DNA of 35,290 nt from Bradyrhizobium sp. Leo170 (GCF_004296405.1 NZ_PSRR01000052.1:1-35290), one strand, 5' to 3'. Counted from the stretch's first letter, positions 8,901 through 16,220 are shown. Translations and numbers: made by a program. The notes: generated by a model from the letters alone, not told the origin.

Positions 8901-9742
8901 AAGGCGACGTCGACGACATAGTTCTTGTCCTCGCGGAAGGAGCGCACGTCGACTTCGCCGATCAAGTTGATGTCGACAGCCGAAGTGTCGGTGTCGGAGC
9001 GCTGGTTGATCGAAGCGACGTTCGGCGGCGCCGCCACCTTGGCATCCGCGAGGTCGAAGCTGAGCACGCTGTTGAACAACAGCGTCAGCTTCTGCTCGTT
9101 CAGCACCGAGGACACGCTGACGCCGTCGGGGATTTCGAACACGAAGCGCACGAAGGTCGGCTGCACCGAAGCGCGCACGCGCACCGGTGGCTTTTTCTTG
9201 GCGGCGTCCGCCGCCCGCTGCGCGCGCAACGCACGCTCGGCGGCACGCGCGCGCTCGGCCAGTTCGCGGATCACGTCCGTGGGCAGAGGCGGCGGCGGCC
9301 CGGCCCAATCATCGGGCAGGAAGTCGATGAAGATCCGCTCTGCCGCAGTCATCGTGTTGATCGTCACCCGCCGCGACAGCGACAGGCGGATCGCCGTTCC
9401 GTCCGGATCGCGCCGCGCCATGCCGACATAATCAGGCACGGCATCGGCCAATCCCTCCACCGGGATATCGACTGGCCGCTTGAAGCGGACCACGACGATC
9501 GAGCCGGCCGTCGACACCTCGGTTTCGACATCTTCGGCAAGCTTGAACACCAGCCGCGCAAAACCGTTCGCCGCCGAGAACGTCGCCACGCCCTTGACCG
9601 GATCGTCGGCGCGGGCGGCGGGGGCAAGCGTCAGCGAGATCAGGAGCACGGCAAGCGGCCACAGCCGGCCCAGGCAAAGATACGCCGCCCGCGCCAAAAC
9701 GCGGCCATGCGACCTTAGTCCAGCGGCAGCCCGTCGCGCCAT
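5963..9742 (-). CDS. Large exported tetratricopeptide-repeat protein
   Basis: 1259-residue protein. A signal-type segment (about 22-45: LGRLWPLAVLLISLTLAPAARA) directs export. About 50-290 is a beta-rich region with paired LVFKL/RFVFEI strands; about 290-440 is a disordered Pro/Ala/Gln linker; about 440-620 is a second beta-rich region; about 680-1180 is a helical TPR solenoid with a PNSPES-type repeat turn. TPR proteins scaffold other proteins, so a periplasmic or envelope assembly role is plausible. It lies a few kilobases from the flagellar cluster on the same strand as fliL-fliM-motE, and an exact CtrA-type site lies about 80 bp upstream. I infer a motility or polar-envelope role; no enzymatic motif is visible. 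The start codon lacks a strong ribosome site. Confidence 0.8.
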   Translation of the reverse strand: MARRAAAGLRSHGRVLARAAYLCLGRLWPLAVLLISLTLAPAARADDPVKGVATFSAANGFARLVFKLAEDVETEVSTAGSIVVVRFKRPVDIPVEGLADAVPDYVGMARRDPDGTAIRLSLSRRVTINTMTAAERIFIDFLPDDWAGPPPPLPTDVIRELAERARAAERALRAQRAADAAKKKPPVRVRASVQPTFVRFVFEIPDGVSVSSVLNEQKLTLLFNSVLSFDLADAKVAAPPNVASINQRSDTDTSAVDINLIGEVDVRSFREDKNYVVDVAFQQPEKPAADGHAANVPPAPAKPLVAVAAGQGKAIRESTPLQQPAPIAPLTSETFAEQAKISIKPEQGANAPQAAPAAAAETTAPAAAKPQPPAAEMPAPASEKVAQEVPSAPPPAQAAPAENAKPAAAPVNEASPSPANAAPKQAAAATPQVSSAEKPVTVDAQRDSDGLRVTFTFQKATPSALFRRADAVWLVFDSPEAIDVAPIRDKAGAIISDVSRLPLDQGQAIRFRLNRPQMPSLEADERSSGTGWTVTFADRVQKPPQPLMVVRNVSDPALANVSVPLANPGQLHRLVDPDAGDMLWVVTAPPPARGFIRRQDFVELSLLESVHGLVVHPNSDDVKAELGADKVVLGRPGGLTLSSADVAAERATAAVKPLFDAEEWKNNQSENFLKRLDALIAASAEATTSPEQLAQARLNLAKFYVARALYEEAHGVANLMLSESKRGAEDPAVLMVHAASSIMMGRPERALKDLANPVIGNGYDSQLWKGLALARQGKWADAREKFKNAEFSVATLPPDLQRIVMLESMKAALEVKDFAGAARRRSELEVIGLPKELKPAAAVLRGRLAEALGYEKDALDAYRFAANSPDREAAAEGKLLEVTLKQKRGEITQADILRELELLAVMWRGDSIELRTLQILAKIYSDTGRYAEAFAATRAATRLQPNSPESRQAQDAASALFSQLFLGPAGDSIPPIDALTMFYEYRELTPIGRRGDEMIRRLADRLVGVDLLDQAAELLQYQVDKRLEGAARAQVAARLAMVYLANRKPERAIAALRLTRISDLSGELRQQRLLLEARAQSDVGRHDLALDIISNIPGREAIRLRSDIYWAQRHWREASEQIELYYGDRWRDFTPLNAAEKGDIIRAVVGYALAEDAIGLTRFREKYAPLMSGEADRTAFDIAARPAAANSAEFSQIARMAASVDTLDGFIRDMKLRFPDATARAPLSDPIATGAVPGTKADPEALPAIVGVKRANAAR

Positions 9743-9822
9743 GCCAGTTACGTCTTTCAGCCCTCAAGCCTCGAAGCAGACGCGAATGCGCCACCCCGCA
9801 TCCGAATCTTGAATTGGCTCGC

Positions 9823-9837
9823 TTAAGGAGTTGTTAA
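9823..9837. promoter_or_regulatory. CtrA-type binding site (TTAA-N7-TTAA)
   Basis: TTAAGGAGTTGTTAA matches the alphaproteobacterial CtrA consensus TTAA-N7-TTAA exactly. It lies 81 bp upstream of the leftward TPR gene and 112 bp upstream of the rightward DUF3551 gene. CtrA is the cell-cycle response regulator that controls many flagellar genes in this class. One exact match could be chance, but its place between divergent genes supports function. Confidence 0.45.
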
Positions 9838-9948
9838 ATATCTACATTAGGGATGATTGATTTGCTGGATCTGGCGCGAAGAGCCGGCAAAGGTGCTCGG
9901 ATAGTGCATCTTGGACCGTGTGGGTGACCTGCCTTCAAGGAGATTCCG

Positions 9949-10197
9949 ATGCGTCAAGTGGATCGGGCGATCCTGGTGATCGGTGCAATCCTGGCGGCGC
10001 TGCCTGCCCAGGCGCAGACCTATGATCCGCGTTACCCGATCTGCATGCAGGTCTTCAGCATTGACGGCCCTGCAATCGGGTGCGGCTATACATCGATGGC
10101 TCAGTGCAAGGCGTCGGCGTCAGGCCGCGCAGCCGAATGCTTCGCCAACCCGTATTTCGCCGGCGGCCCTCGCCGGACGAGGCGCTCAAGATCGTGA
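9949..10197 (+). CDS. DUF3551 small secreted protein
   Basis: 82-residue protein with a signal peptide (DRAILVIGAILAALPAQAQ) followed by the DUF3551 pattern: YPICMQVF, CGYTSMAQCKASASGRAAEC and FANPYFA, with conserved cysteines likely paired in the periplasm. AAGGAG lies at good spacing before the ATG. I recall the family as multicopy in bradyrhizobia, function unknown. The C-terminus is Arg-rich (RRTRRSRS), unlike the usual ending after the PYFA motif, so the end may have frayed. A decayed second copy lies at 12128-12245. Confidence 0.8.
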   Translation: MRQVDRAILVIGAILAALPAQAQTYDPRYPICMQVFSIDGPAIGCGYTSMAQCKASASGRAAECFANPYFAGGPRRTRRSRS

Positions 10198-10321
10198 TGC
10201 GCGAGCGCCAAACCGCTTCGTCTCGGGTGCGGCAAGAAAGCGATGGCTAACGCGGCTTAAAGGGCGCATGCTGCTTTTGGGGCAGCGCCGGCGCCGGCGT
10301 TTTCGCGAAAGGCACGCGCGC

Positions 10322-10591
10322 ATGACCACCCGCTCCCGACGAGAAGTCGTCACTTTCAAACACCCGTTCCGGATCAGAGGTATCGATCGCCTGTTACCGG
10401 CCGGCGACTACGAGGTCATCACCGACGAGGAGACGATCCAGGGACTCTCGTTCGACGCGTTCCGACGCGTCGCCACCATGATCATGGTTCCCGCTGAAGG
10501 CTCGCGCGGGCTGGCGATGCAGATGGTGTCGATCGGCTCGGTCGATCTCGCGGACGCGCAGCGCATCGATGCGAGCGCGTCCCATGACTGA
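10322..10591 (+). CDS. Conserved hypothetical protein (89 aa)
   Basis: Small cytoplasmic protein beginning MTTRSRREVVTFKHPFRIRG. It has alternating polar and hydrophobic strands (LLPAGDYEVITDEE, FDAFRRVATMIMV). I recall close relatives with the same TFxHPF...LPxGDYEVxTDEE...RRVATMI pattern in bradyrhizobia, but no function is known. The start was chosen where this pattern begins, although a longer open frame extends upstream. Its stop overlaps the start of the next gene by eight bases, so the two were probably co-translated. Confidence 0.65.
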   Translation: MTTRSRREVVTFKHPFRIRGIDRLLPAGDYEVITDEETIQGLSFDAFRRVATMIMVPAEGSRGLAMQMVSIGSVDLADAQRIDASASHD

Positions 10592-10881
10592 CAAACCGTT
10601 CGACCTCGACAGCCATCGTGGCATGGCGGCGCAGAAAGCGACCGATATCCGCCGTGCGCTGGGTCGAGGGCCATGCGCGGGAGCTGCGCCAGCGGCAGAG
10701 CGCCTTCGAAAGGGACCTCTTGTCGGTTGCCGCCGCGTCGTGGCCGGAAGCAGCTACCAAGGCGCGTTACGTACTCGACCTTTATGCCGCAAGCCTGCCG
10801 CCAGAAGATACCAGGCATCGCGATCTCGTCGCAGCGATTCTTGAGGATTTTGCACGGCTCACCGAGCAAGACGGAGCGTGA
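10584..10881 (+). pseudogene. Conserved hypothetical gene broken by a frameshift
   Basis: The ATG at 10584 opens MTDKPFDLDSHRGMAAQKAT-DIRR, a start I recall in an uncharacterised Bradyrhizobium family. At about 10660-10662 the frame must change (+1, or loss of two bases) to enter the frame encoding VEGHARELRQRQSAFERDLL through LEDFARLTEQDGA and a stop at 10881. Neither half alone makes the whole protein of about 98 residues. The second half is helical (ARYVLDLYAASLPPEDTRHR). This is either a real inactivating change or a sequencing error. Function unknown. Confidence 0.6.
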
Positions 10882-10910
10882 TCGCCGCGCCGCTTCAAGG
10901 AGTAGGTCAC

Positions 10911-11195
10911 ATGACGCTGAGGCAGAGCCGCTTCATCAGCTATGAATACGACAGGATGGTCGTCCTGTTCTCGATGCTCGACGGGCAGAAGGAGGTCCCC
11001 TGCGCAATCTCGATCTCCGCGATGGATGAACTGGAAGGCGTGGTGCGAGCGAAAGCGAACCAACGCGAAGCGCAATTCTTGCGACTGCGCGACCGCATCG
11101 AGGCCTGCGCCGACGGTAAGTACCAGGCGACCGAGTTCGAAGGAACGCCGCCCGGGATCGTCCTGCGCAGCATCGATTTCCGAAAGCCGCGATAG
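10911..11195 (+). CDS. DUF1488-like small protein
   Basis: 94-residue protein starting MTLRQSRFISYEYDR behind CAAGGAG. The layout fits DUF1488: an N-terminal strand pair (MVVLFSMLDGQKEVPCAISIS) followed by a helix around an AMDEL segment and a long helix (NQREAQFLRLRDRIEACA). Function of the family is unknown. An in-frame start 33 bases upstream overlaps the previous stop but has a poorer ribosome site. It belongs to the run of small genes from 9949. Confidence 0.55.
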   Translation: MTLRQSRFISYEYDRMVVLFSMLDGQKEVPCAISISAMDELEGVVRAKANQREAQFLRLRDRIEACADGKYQATEFEGTPPGIVLRSIDFRKPR

Positions 11196-11469
11196 AACCG
11201 CACGCTGGCGACCCGTAGGAAAGTGATGCTGTCCCGTTGGCGACCGCTCTGTTCCAGACGATCGTGATCGCTTAGCGTGCGAACGAACGTACGCTGGCCC
11301 CGAGCCGGCGCATCAACATCGCTCCCGTAGGAGAGCGCGAAAGATCCTGCGAGCATCGACCTAGCCATCGGATGGCTCACGCCTTATGTTGTTGATATCA
11401 CTGATCGTGAAAAGGCTTCAGTGACTGAGAGACCATGCCGCGCTCCCGCCAGAAACAGGAGGGAGCCCC

Positions 11470-11727
11470 ATGAGTTCCACAATCTATCCATTGCATTTTG
11501 AACGGAGTTTCGAGCGCCGCTGGGCCTCCAGAATGGTTCGCGACGGGCCAAGGCGCTCGCCGTCACAAGGCACCAATACCTGTATCTGCGGACACCTCAT
11601 TACTGCCCCCATCCGTTCGACCTATTTGTCCACCGGGGTTGTCAACGAATGGCGGTGTTCCGCTTGCGGCAACCACTGGGAGACGATTGCTGATCCCGGC
11701 GCGGGCTCAACGAAGCCAAATCAATGA
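11470..11727 (+). CDS. Small protein with a zinc-ribbon-like Cys arrangement
   Basis: 85 residues, GGAGG ahead of ATG 11470. The second half carries CICG and, about 25 residues on, CSACG, giving two CxxC-type knuckles likely to hold zinc (TNTCICGHLITAP ... EWRCSACGNHWET). The N-terminal half is basic with RYPLHFER-type residues. I recall similar small Bradyrhizobium proteins, function unknown. It could bind nucleic acid or a protein partner; nothing in the context decides this. Confidence 0.6.
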   Translation: MSSTIYPLHFERSFERRWASRMVRDGPRRSPSQGTNTCICGHLITAPIRSTYLSTGVVNEWRCSACGNHWETIADPGAGSTKPNQ

Positions 11728-11863
11728 GCCATTGCGCGGCCTTTGCCCGGCAAAGGCTGCGCGGCGGCGAATTGAAGCTGCTCGCTCAAGTCGGCTCTGA
11801 CACACCAGCGAAACAGAGCAGCGAACGCACCGCACGGTTGGTCTCGCAAGCAAGGAGGCTCCT

Positions 11864-12067
11864 ATGAAGGGCAACATATTCAACAGCAAAGGTATTCACG
11901 TCGGCGTTATAGTCGGTCGAGAAATTTTCGACCGCAACGGTACGAAGCTCTATGACCTCAAAGGGATCAACATCTACAGGCTCTCCGGAGAGTTGGTTGG
12001 TCATCTAAGTGATGCGAGCGGTTCGGATAAGCGGCTTGATAAAGCGACCGACCGCTTGTTCAGGTAG
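11864..12067 (+). CDS. 4-fold beta-flower-like small protein
   Basis: 67 residues built from about four short repeats: NIFNSKGIHVGVI, EIFDRNGTKLYDL, NIYRLSGELVGHL, each with an aromatic-x-x-x-G turn and a Gly-Val/Leu strand. This matches the pattern of the 4-fold beta-flower family as I know it (repeats of the form IYxxxGxxVGxI). Its function is not established. GCAAGGAGG precedes the ATG at ideal spacing, supporting expression. The C-terminal 15 residues (SDKRLDKATDRLFR) are charged and outside the repeats. It is flanked by gene-poor DNA. Confidence 0.65.
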   Translation: MKGNIFNSKGIHVGVIVGREIFDRNGTKLYDLKGINIYRLSGELVGHLSDASGSDKRLDKATDRLFR

Positions 12068-12127
12068 CTACCCAGGCGAGAGCGCGCCCAGGCGCTGACG
12101 TTTGATCGGCATCGCTCAATTGTACGG

Positions 12128-12245
12128 AAATCTACAGCATCAACGGCACTGCCACAGGTGTGGCTATGCACCGATGGCCCGGTGCAAAGCGCCGGTGTCA
12201 GCCGCCAGCCCAATGCTTCGCCAGCCCGTATTTCGCGGGCGCAAA
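12128..12245 (+). pseudogene. Decayed second copy of the DUF3551 gene
   Basis: The DNA aligns over about 115 bp with 10050-10165 inside the intact DUF3551 gene. Shared stretches include GGCTAT...CGATGGC, GTGCAA and AATGCTTCGCCA-CCCGTATTTCGC. Small indels break the reading frame, and no start codon or signal peptide survives. It is a relic of a duplication or of a family member that degraded. The rest of the 383-bp gap (12068-12450) shows nothing I can identify. Confidence 0.7.
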
Positions 12246-12450
12246 CAGGAAAACGCCAGTCAGGGCCAGAGGCGGTAGGCAAGTTCCCTGTCGTGTTTGA
12301 GGCAAACGGGCGAAGCCACAGATTGAACAACGTGCTACGCTCCACTCGCCAGGGTTGATGTAAATCAATGGCGTTCGTGTGCCATTTGCTTTGCATTCGG
12401 ATGGTCATGGAGACGGAATAAAGTCGGGCGGCCATAGAGGAGAACTGCAA

Positions 12451-12972
12451 ATGAGTGATCTTGTCGTGATCGCATTCCCTACCGAGGCGAAGGCGGAAGA
12501 AGTTCGTCAGAAATTGCTGGCCATGCAGAAGGAGTACCTGATCGAACTCGGCGATGCCGTGATTGCGGTGAAGGATGCCGATGGTCGGGTAAAGCTGAAC
12601 CAGCTCATCAACACCACAGCGGCCGGCGCGGTCGGCGGCGCTTTCTGGGGCACCCTGATCGGTCTGATCTTCCTGATGCCGCTGGCAGGAGCAGCGCTTG
12701 GCGCCGCCGGCGGCACGCTCGGCGGATATCTGACCGATGTCGGCATCGACGACAAATGGATGAAGGAGACGGCGGCTGCCATTCAACCGGGAACCGCAGC
12801 CCTTTTTGTGCTGGCGCGCAGGGTGACCGGGGACAAAGTGCTTGAAGGTCTCAAGGGCGAAGGCGGGACCGTGCTGAAGACGTCTCTCGACCACACCAAG
12901 GAAGACGCGTTGCGGGCGGCACTGGCCGGCGCGCAAGCCGCTGTTCCTACCCCACCTGCACCGGCGGCTTAA
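12451..12972 (+). CDS. DUF1269 family membrane-associated protein
   Basis: 173 residues. It begins MSDLVVIAFPTEAKAEEVRQ (a ferredoxin-like half with a nucleotide-independent fold in the family), then KDADGRVKLNQLIN, then a Gly/Ala-rich hydrophobic hairpin (AAGAVGGAFWGTLIGLIFLM...LGAAGGTLGGYL) and a C-terminal helical part. This order is diagnostic of DUF1269. The family is often tied to stress responses, but its molecular role is unknown. The ATG at 12451 has GAGGAGAAC upstream; the longer frame from 12379 lacks support. The C-terminus is Ala/Pro-rich. Confidence 0.8.
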   Translation: MSDLVVIAFPTEAKAEEVRQKLLAMQKEYLIELGDAVIAVKDADGRVKLNQLINTTAAGAVGGAFWGTLIGLIFLMPLAGAALGAAGGTLGGYLTDVGIDDKWMKETAAAIQPGTAALFVLARRVTGDKVLEGLKGEGGTVLKTSLDHTKEDALRAALAGAQAAVPTPPAPAA

Positions 12973-13003
12973 TAGTACTGCTGCAAGCGATGCGCCGAAG
13001 CCG

Positions 13004-13780
13004 TCAGTTCAGCTTCGGCGTGAGCATCTTGCCCTCGATCTTGGGCAGGTCGGCGGCGGGCTGCAGCTTGTCGGGACTGGCGCGGCGGGCGAGCTCGACG
13101 GTGAGCCGCTCGGCCGCTTCAGGCTGCATCAGGCCGAGGATATCAGCCATCTTGCGCGGCGCGATCTGGGAAGCGATCTCGTAGAGCACGCCCATTTCCA
13201 GCCGGTCGAACACCTTCGCGGCGTCCTTCGGCTTCATGCCCTCATACATCGTGATGATGCCCTTGAAGCGCGCGGCGTCGGCTTCGGCCTTCTGCGCCGC
13301 GACGGCGCTGCTCCTGGCGTCGCTGGCCTTGGCCTCCTCCACCTTCGTCTCGATGCGCTTCTCGGCGGCCTTCAACAGGCTTTCGCGGATCTCGATCTCG
13401 CGCGCGCGGGCATCCAGTTCCTGCCGGCGCGCCTGCAGCCGTTCCAGGATCGCGCGCTCGGAGGCCGAGATCTGCGGGGGCAAATTCGGATTGATCACGA
13501 CGCCATCCGGCTGCGGCGGCGGATCAGCGGCGGCGGGCGGCTCTTCCTTCTTTTTCTCCTCGGGGCCGTGCACGGAGCCGGTGATGTCGTTCGGATCTCC
13601 CTTGTTCTTTCCTCCCGGGAAATTCAGCATCTCCTGCGCCCATGACGGCTTGGTCGACTGCGGATTGTAGTCGAACACATAGCCGCCATCGAGCACGAGG
13701 CCCGCGACCTTCAGCACGACAAGGCCGAAGATCGCGACCAGCACGACCGGGATGACGCGGATGTCGCGAAACGCGCTCAT
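13004..13780 (-). CDS. motE: MotE-family flagellar motor protein
   Basis: 258 residues. A single N-terminal membrane helix (VIPVVLVAIFGLVVLKVAGLVL) anchors it, followed by a disordered Pro/Lys-rich linker, a coiled coil (about 105-165: ERLQARRQELDARAREIEI) and a C-terminal domain with MYEGMKPKDAAKVFDRLE and APRKMADILGLMQPEAA, the MgtE-N-like fold of MotE. In Sinorhizobium MotE is the periplasmic chaperone of the stator protein MotC. Here it is the last gene of the leftward fliL-fliM-DUF6468-motE set and overlaps the preceding stop by four bases (ATGA), implying translational coupling. Confidence 0.8.
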   Translation of the reverse strand: MSAFRDIRVIPVVLVAIFGLVVLKVAGLVLDGGYVFDYNPQSTKPSWAQEMLNFPGGKNKGDPNDITGSVHGPEEKKKEEPPAAADPPPQPDGVVINPNLPPQISASERAILERLQARRQELDARAREIEIRESLLKAAEKRIETKVEEAKASDARSSAVAAQKAEADAARFKGIITMYEGMKPKDAAKVFDRLEMGVLYEIASQIAPRKMADILGLMQPEAAERLTVELARRASPDKLQPAADLPKIEGKMLTPKLN

Positions 13781-14238
13781 GCGGCCAGACCGCCTGCCTT
13801 TCTGCGTTCGGTGAAGGCTTCAGCAGCCGCCGCCACCGCCTTGGCCGGCGACATCTTCGGCGCCGCCGGCGCGGGTGCAGCGGCTGCGGCGGGCGCAGCC
13901 TCCGTCACCGGCCGTCCCGCCTGCACGATCCTCGACAGCCGCCGGATCATGGCGTCGGCCTCGGAGAGCTGGCCCTTCAGATGCGCCGACATCTGCGTCG
14001 CCGCGGTGAGCTGGCTGCCGAGATTCTCGTTGACGTCGCGCACGGTGTGCTTCAGCCCGCCGATCGCGCGCTCGGCGATCTCGGTTGCGGTGATCAGTTC
14101 GGCGATCGTGGCCTTCAGCGAGTGCTCGTCGGCCTTCAGCCGCTGCAAGCGCTTGTTGAGCAGCATGCAGTAGCCGATCGTCAGCATCAACAGCACCGCG
14201 ACCAGGCTTTCAATCGCAATTCCGAGGGAATGATTCAA
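13777..14238 (-). CDS. DUF6468 flagellar-cluster protein
   Basis: 153 residues with one N-terminal membrane helix (LGIAIESLVAVLLMLTIGYCMLL), a coiled coil to about residue 100 (KADEHSLKATIAELITATE and on) and an Ala/Pro-rich tail. I know this as the DUF6468 family that sits between fliM and motE in alphaproteobacterial flagellar operons. The topology suggests a membrane-bound spacer or assembly factor of the motor, but function is not established. It starts one base after the fliM stop and overlaps motE. Confidence 0.7.
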   Translation of the reverse strand: MNHSLGIAIESLVAVLLMLTIGYCMLLNKRLQRLKADEHSLKATIAELITATEIAERAIGGLKHTVRDVNENLGSQLTAATQMSAHLKGQLSEADAMIRRLSRIVQAGRPVTEAAPAAAAAPAPAAPKMSPAKAVAAAAEAFTERRKAGGLAA

Positions 14239-14239
14239 A

Positions 14240-15436
14240 CTATGCCTCCATCATCTTGGTCTGCTCGTCGGCCTTCTCGAACATCGCAAAGGTGGTATTT
14301 GGCTTGCGCAAATTCTTGCTGACGCGGATCGCGACGCGGTCGCCGACGCGACCCATGCGGCCCTCGGTCAAGGTGACGTGGCCGCAGCGCACCGACACCA
14401 GCGAGTCCGCGCGGATGTCGAGCGGCAGCGTGTCGCCGACCTTCAGCTTCATCAACTGCTTGAGCGGAATGTCGGCTTCATAGAGCACGGCCTCGACGGA
14501 GATCTCCGCCTGCGCCACTTCGGTCGCGAAGTGTCCTTCCCAGATCGGATCGCGGCCGAACTTTTCGCCCATGAACATCTGCAACAGCACGTTGCGGATC
14601 GGTTCGATGGTCGCATAGGGCAGCAGCAATTCGATATTGCCGCCGCGGTCCTCCATGTCGATGCGCAGGCGCACCAGGATCGCGGCGTTGGCGGGACGGC
14701 TGATCGCCGCAAAGCGCGGATTGGTCTCGAGGCGGTCGATGCTGAATTTCACGGGCGACAGCGGCCGGAACGCCTGTTCGGCATCGGCCAGCACGACCTC
14801 GATCAGGCGCTTCACCAGGTTGGTCTCGATCGTGGTGTAGGGGCGCCCCTCGATGCGCAGCGAGGTCTGGCCCCTTCGGCCGCCGAGCAGCACGTCGATC
14901 ATCGAATAGATCAGGCTGGAATCGACGGTGGCGAGCCCGAAATTCTCCCATTCCTCCGCCTTGAACACGCTGAGCACCGCCGGCAGCGGAATCGAGTTCA
15001 TGTAGTCGCCGAAGCGCACCGAAGTGATGCGGTCGAGCGAGACTTCGACGTTGTCGGAGGTGAAATTGCGCAAGGATGTCGTCATCAACCGCACCAGGCG
15101 GTCGAACACGATTTCCAGCATCGGCAGGCGTTCATACGACACCATCGCGGAGTCGATGATGGCGCGGATGCCGGAATTGTCGTCGAGATTGACGTCGCCG
15201 ACGGTGAAGCCGAGCAAGTTGTCGATCTCTTCCTGCGAGAGGACCCGCTCGCCGCCGTTCTTGGTGCCGAAGTCGCGGCTGCCGTCCTCGACCATGGCCG
15301 CCCATTGCAGCGACATGCTCTCCGACAGTTCATTCTTCGCAGCTTCTTCCGCTGCGGCTGCCGGATCCTCGGAATCGAGCGACGCCTCCCACTGGGCGGC
15401 GATCGCATCCTGGTCCATCTGGTCGTTGCCGGCCAT
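14240..15436 (-). CDS. fliM: Flagellar motor switch protein FliM
   Basis: 398 residues. The C-ring switch protein that binds phosphorylated CheY and FliG/FliN to set rotation. The CheY-binding helix LSQEEIDNLLGF lies at about residue 65 instead of the extreme N-terminus, because there is a 60-residue acidic extension with two Trp motifs (QWEASL, QWAAMV). The middle CheC-like domain (RFGDYMNSIPLPAVLSVF, LIYSMIDVLLGGRRG) and the C-terminal SpoA domain (LPLDIRADSLVSVRCGHVTL) are both present. It follows fliL with two bases between and precedes DUF6468. Confidence 0.92.
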   Translation of the reverse strand: MAGNDQMDQDAIAAQWEASLDSEDPAAAAEEAAKNELSESMSLQWAAMVEDGSRDFGTKNGGERVLSQEEIDNLLGFTVGDVNLDDNSGIRAIIDSAMVSYERLPMLEIVFDRLVRLMTTSLRNFTSDNVEVSLDRITSVRFGDYMNSIPLPAVLSVFKAEEWENFGLATVDSSLIYSMIDVLLGGRRGQTSLRIEGRPYTTIETNLVKRLIEVVLADAEQAFRPLSPVKFSIDRLETNPRFAAISRPANAAILVRLRIDMEDRGGNIELLLPYATIEPIRNVLLQMFMGEKFGRDPIWEGHFATEVAQAEISVEAVLYEADIPLKQLMKLKVGDTLPLDIRADSLVSVRCGHVTLTEGRMGRVGDRVAIRVSKNLRKPNTTFAMFEKADEQTKMMEA

Positions 15437-15438
15437 CG

Positions 15439-15930
15439 CTACTGAACCACGATTTCCTTGAACAGCACCGCGTTCACCTGGTTGGGCGACAGCGCCGCGT
15501 TGACGCGCTTGGTGAGTTCTTCCTTGAGACGGAACAGGCCGGCCGAGCCGTTGAGGTCGCTGGCGCGCAGTTCGCGCAAATAGGTCTGGAACAGGTCGGT
15601 GACGCGCGGCAGCGACGGCTTGATCGCCTCGACCTGCTTTTCCTCCTTCACCTCCAGCACCAGCTTGACCTTCAGATATTGGATCCGCTCGCCGGGCCCG
15701 CCGACGAGATTGACGAGCATGTCGGGCACTTCGACGAAGGCCGGCGGCTTCGGCGGCGGTGCTTCGGCATGCACCTCCTCGCCATGGCCGCGCATGAAGA
15801 AGAACCAGCCGGCGCCACCGCCAAGGATGGCGAGGAAGCCGACGGCGGCAATGATCAGCTTGAGCTTACCCTTCTTCGAAGCAGCGGCCTCGCCCTCGGC
15901 GCCGCCCTCCGCCTTGTCCTCGTCCGCCAT
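15439..15930 (-). CDS. fliL: Flagellar basal-body-associated protein FliL
   Basis: 163 residues: an acidic/Ala-rich cytoplasmic N-terminus, one membrane helix (LKLIIAAVGFLAILGGGAGW), a Pro-rich linker, then the periplasmic stomatin-like domain (FVEVPDMLVNLVGG ... YLKVKLVLEV ... LFKEIVVQ). FliL surrounds stators and supports torque. The start at 15930 gives the normal acidic N-terminus; the upstream in-frame extension runs through a probable promoter. First gene of the leftward motor operon. Confidence 0.9.
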   Translation of the reverse strand: MADEDKAEGGAEGEAAASKKGKLKLIIAAVGFLAILGGGAGWFFFMRGHGEEVHAEAPPPKPPAFVEVPDMLVNLVGGPGERIQYLKVKLVLEVKEEKQVEAIKPSLPRVTDLFQTYLRELRASDLNGSAGLFRLKEELTKRVNAALSPNQVNAVLFKEIVVQ

Positions 15931-15989
15931 CGCCCGCCCGCCCCAAAAACGGAAACGAACGCGATTGCCCCAGCCAGGCCCTTTGAGAC

Positions 15990-16004
15990 GCAATACCGAT
16001 GCCG
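15990..16004 (-). promoter_or_regulatory. Sigma-54-like promoter for fliL-fliM
   Basis: Read leftward: CGGCAT-CGGTA-TTGC, against the sigma-54 consensus TGGCAC-N5-TTGC. The invariant GG and GC are 12 bases apart as required. Transcription would start near 15978, giving a leader of about 48 bases before fliL. Confidence 0.4.
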
Positions 16005-16047
16005 CCAGCGCACGCGCGCTCTGTTACAGCGCAACGCTAGGGTAAGA

Positions 16048-16055
16048 ATGGTTAA
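16048..16055 (-). promoter_or_regulatory. CtrA half-site (TTAACCAT) upstream of fliL
   Basis: The minus strand reads GTTAACCATTC, containing the TTAACCAT half-site often given for CtrA. It lies 118-125 bases upstream of fliL and could serve either divergent operon. An eight-base match alone is weak. Confidence 0.3.
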
Positions 16056-16184
16056 CGGTTTCTTTCATTCGCCGCGCAACTAGGAAAAAACTGCCGGGCA
16101 AACATGGTCAACAAGACCTTTCTGCCGCCCTCTCCGCCCCCGGGCTGAACACCTAACCCACTCAAAAATCATCACTTTCCGAGT

Positions 16185-16199
16185 TGGCACGGCTTTCGC
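16185..16199 (+). promoter_or_regulatory. Sigma-54-like promoter for flgFGAH
   Basis: TGGCAC-GGCTT-TCGC differs from the sigma-54 consensus TGGCAC-N5-TTGC at one position. GG (16186-16187) and GC (16198-16199) are 12 bases apart. Transcription would start near 16211, leaving a leader of about 100 bases that holds two hairpins. Sigma-54 control of the flgFG operon fits Caulobacter precedent. Confidence 0.5.
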
Positions 16200-16220
16200 T
16201 GAAGACAGTGCGAGCCGGTG

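Noticed and set aside
7638..8921. Long plus-strand frame opposite the TPR gene
   Set aside because: Gly/Ala/Arg-rich antisense product of GC-rich coding DNA; the minus-strand gene has the signal peptide and repeats.
11196..11469. Small regulatory RNA or gene in the 274-bp gap before the zinc-ribbon gene
   Set aside because: No clear promoter, terminator or conserved reading frame seen.
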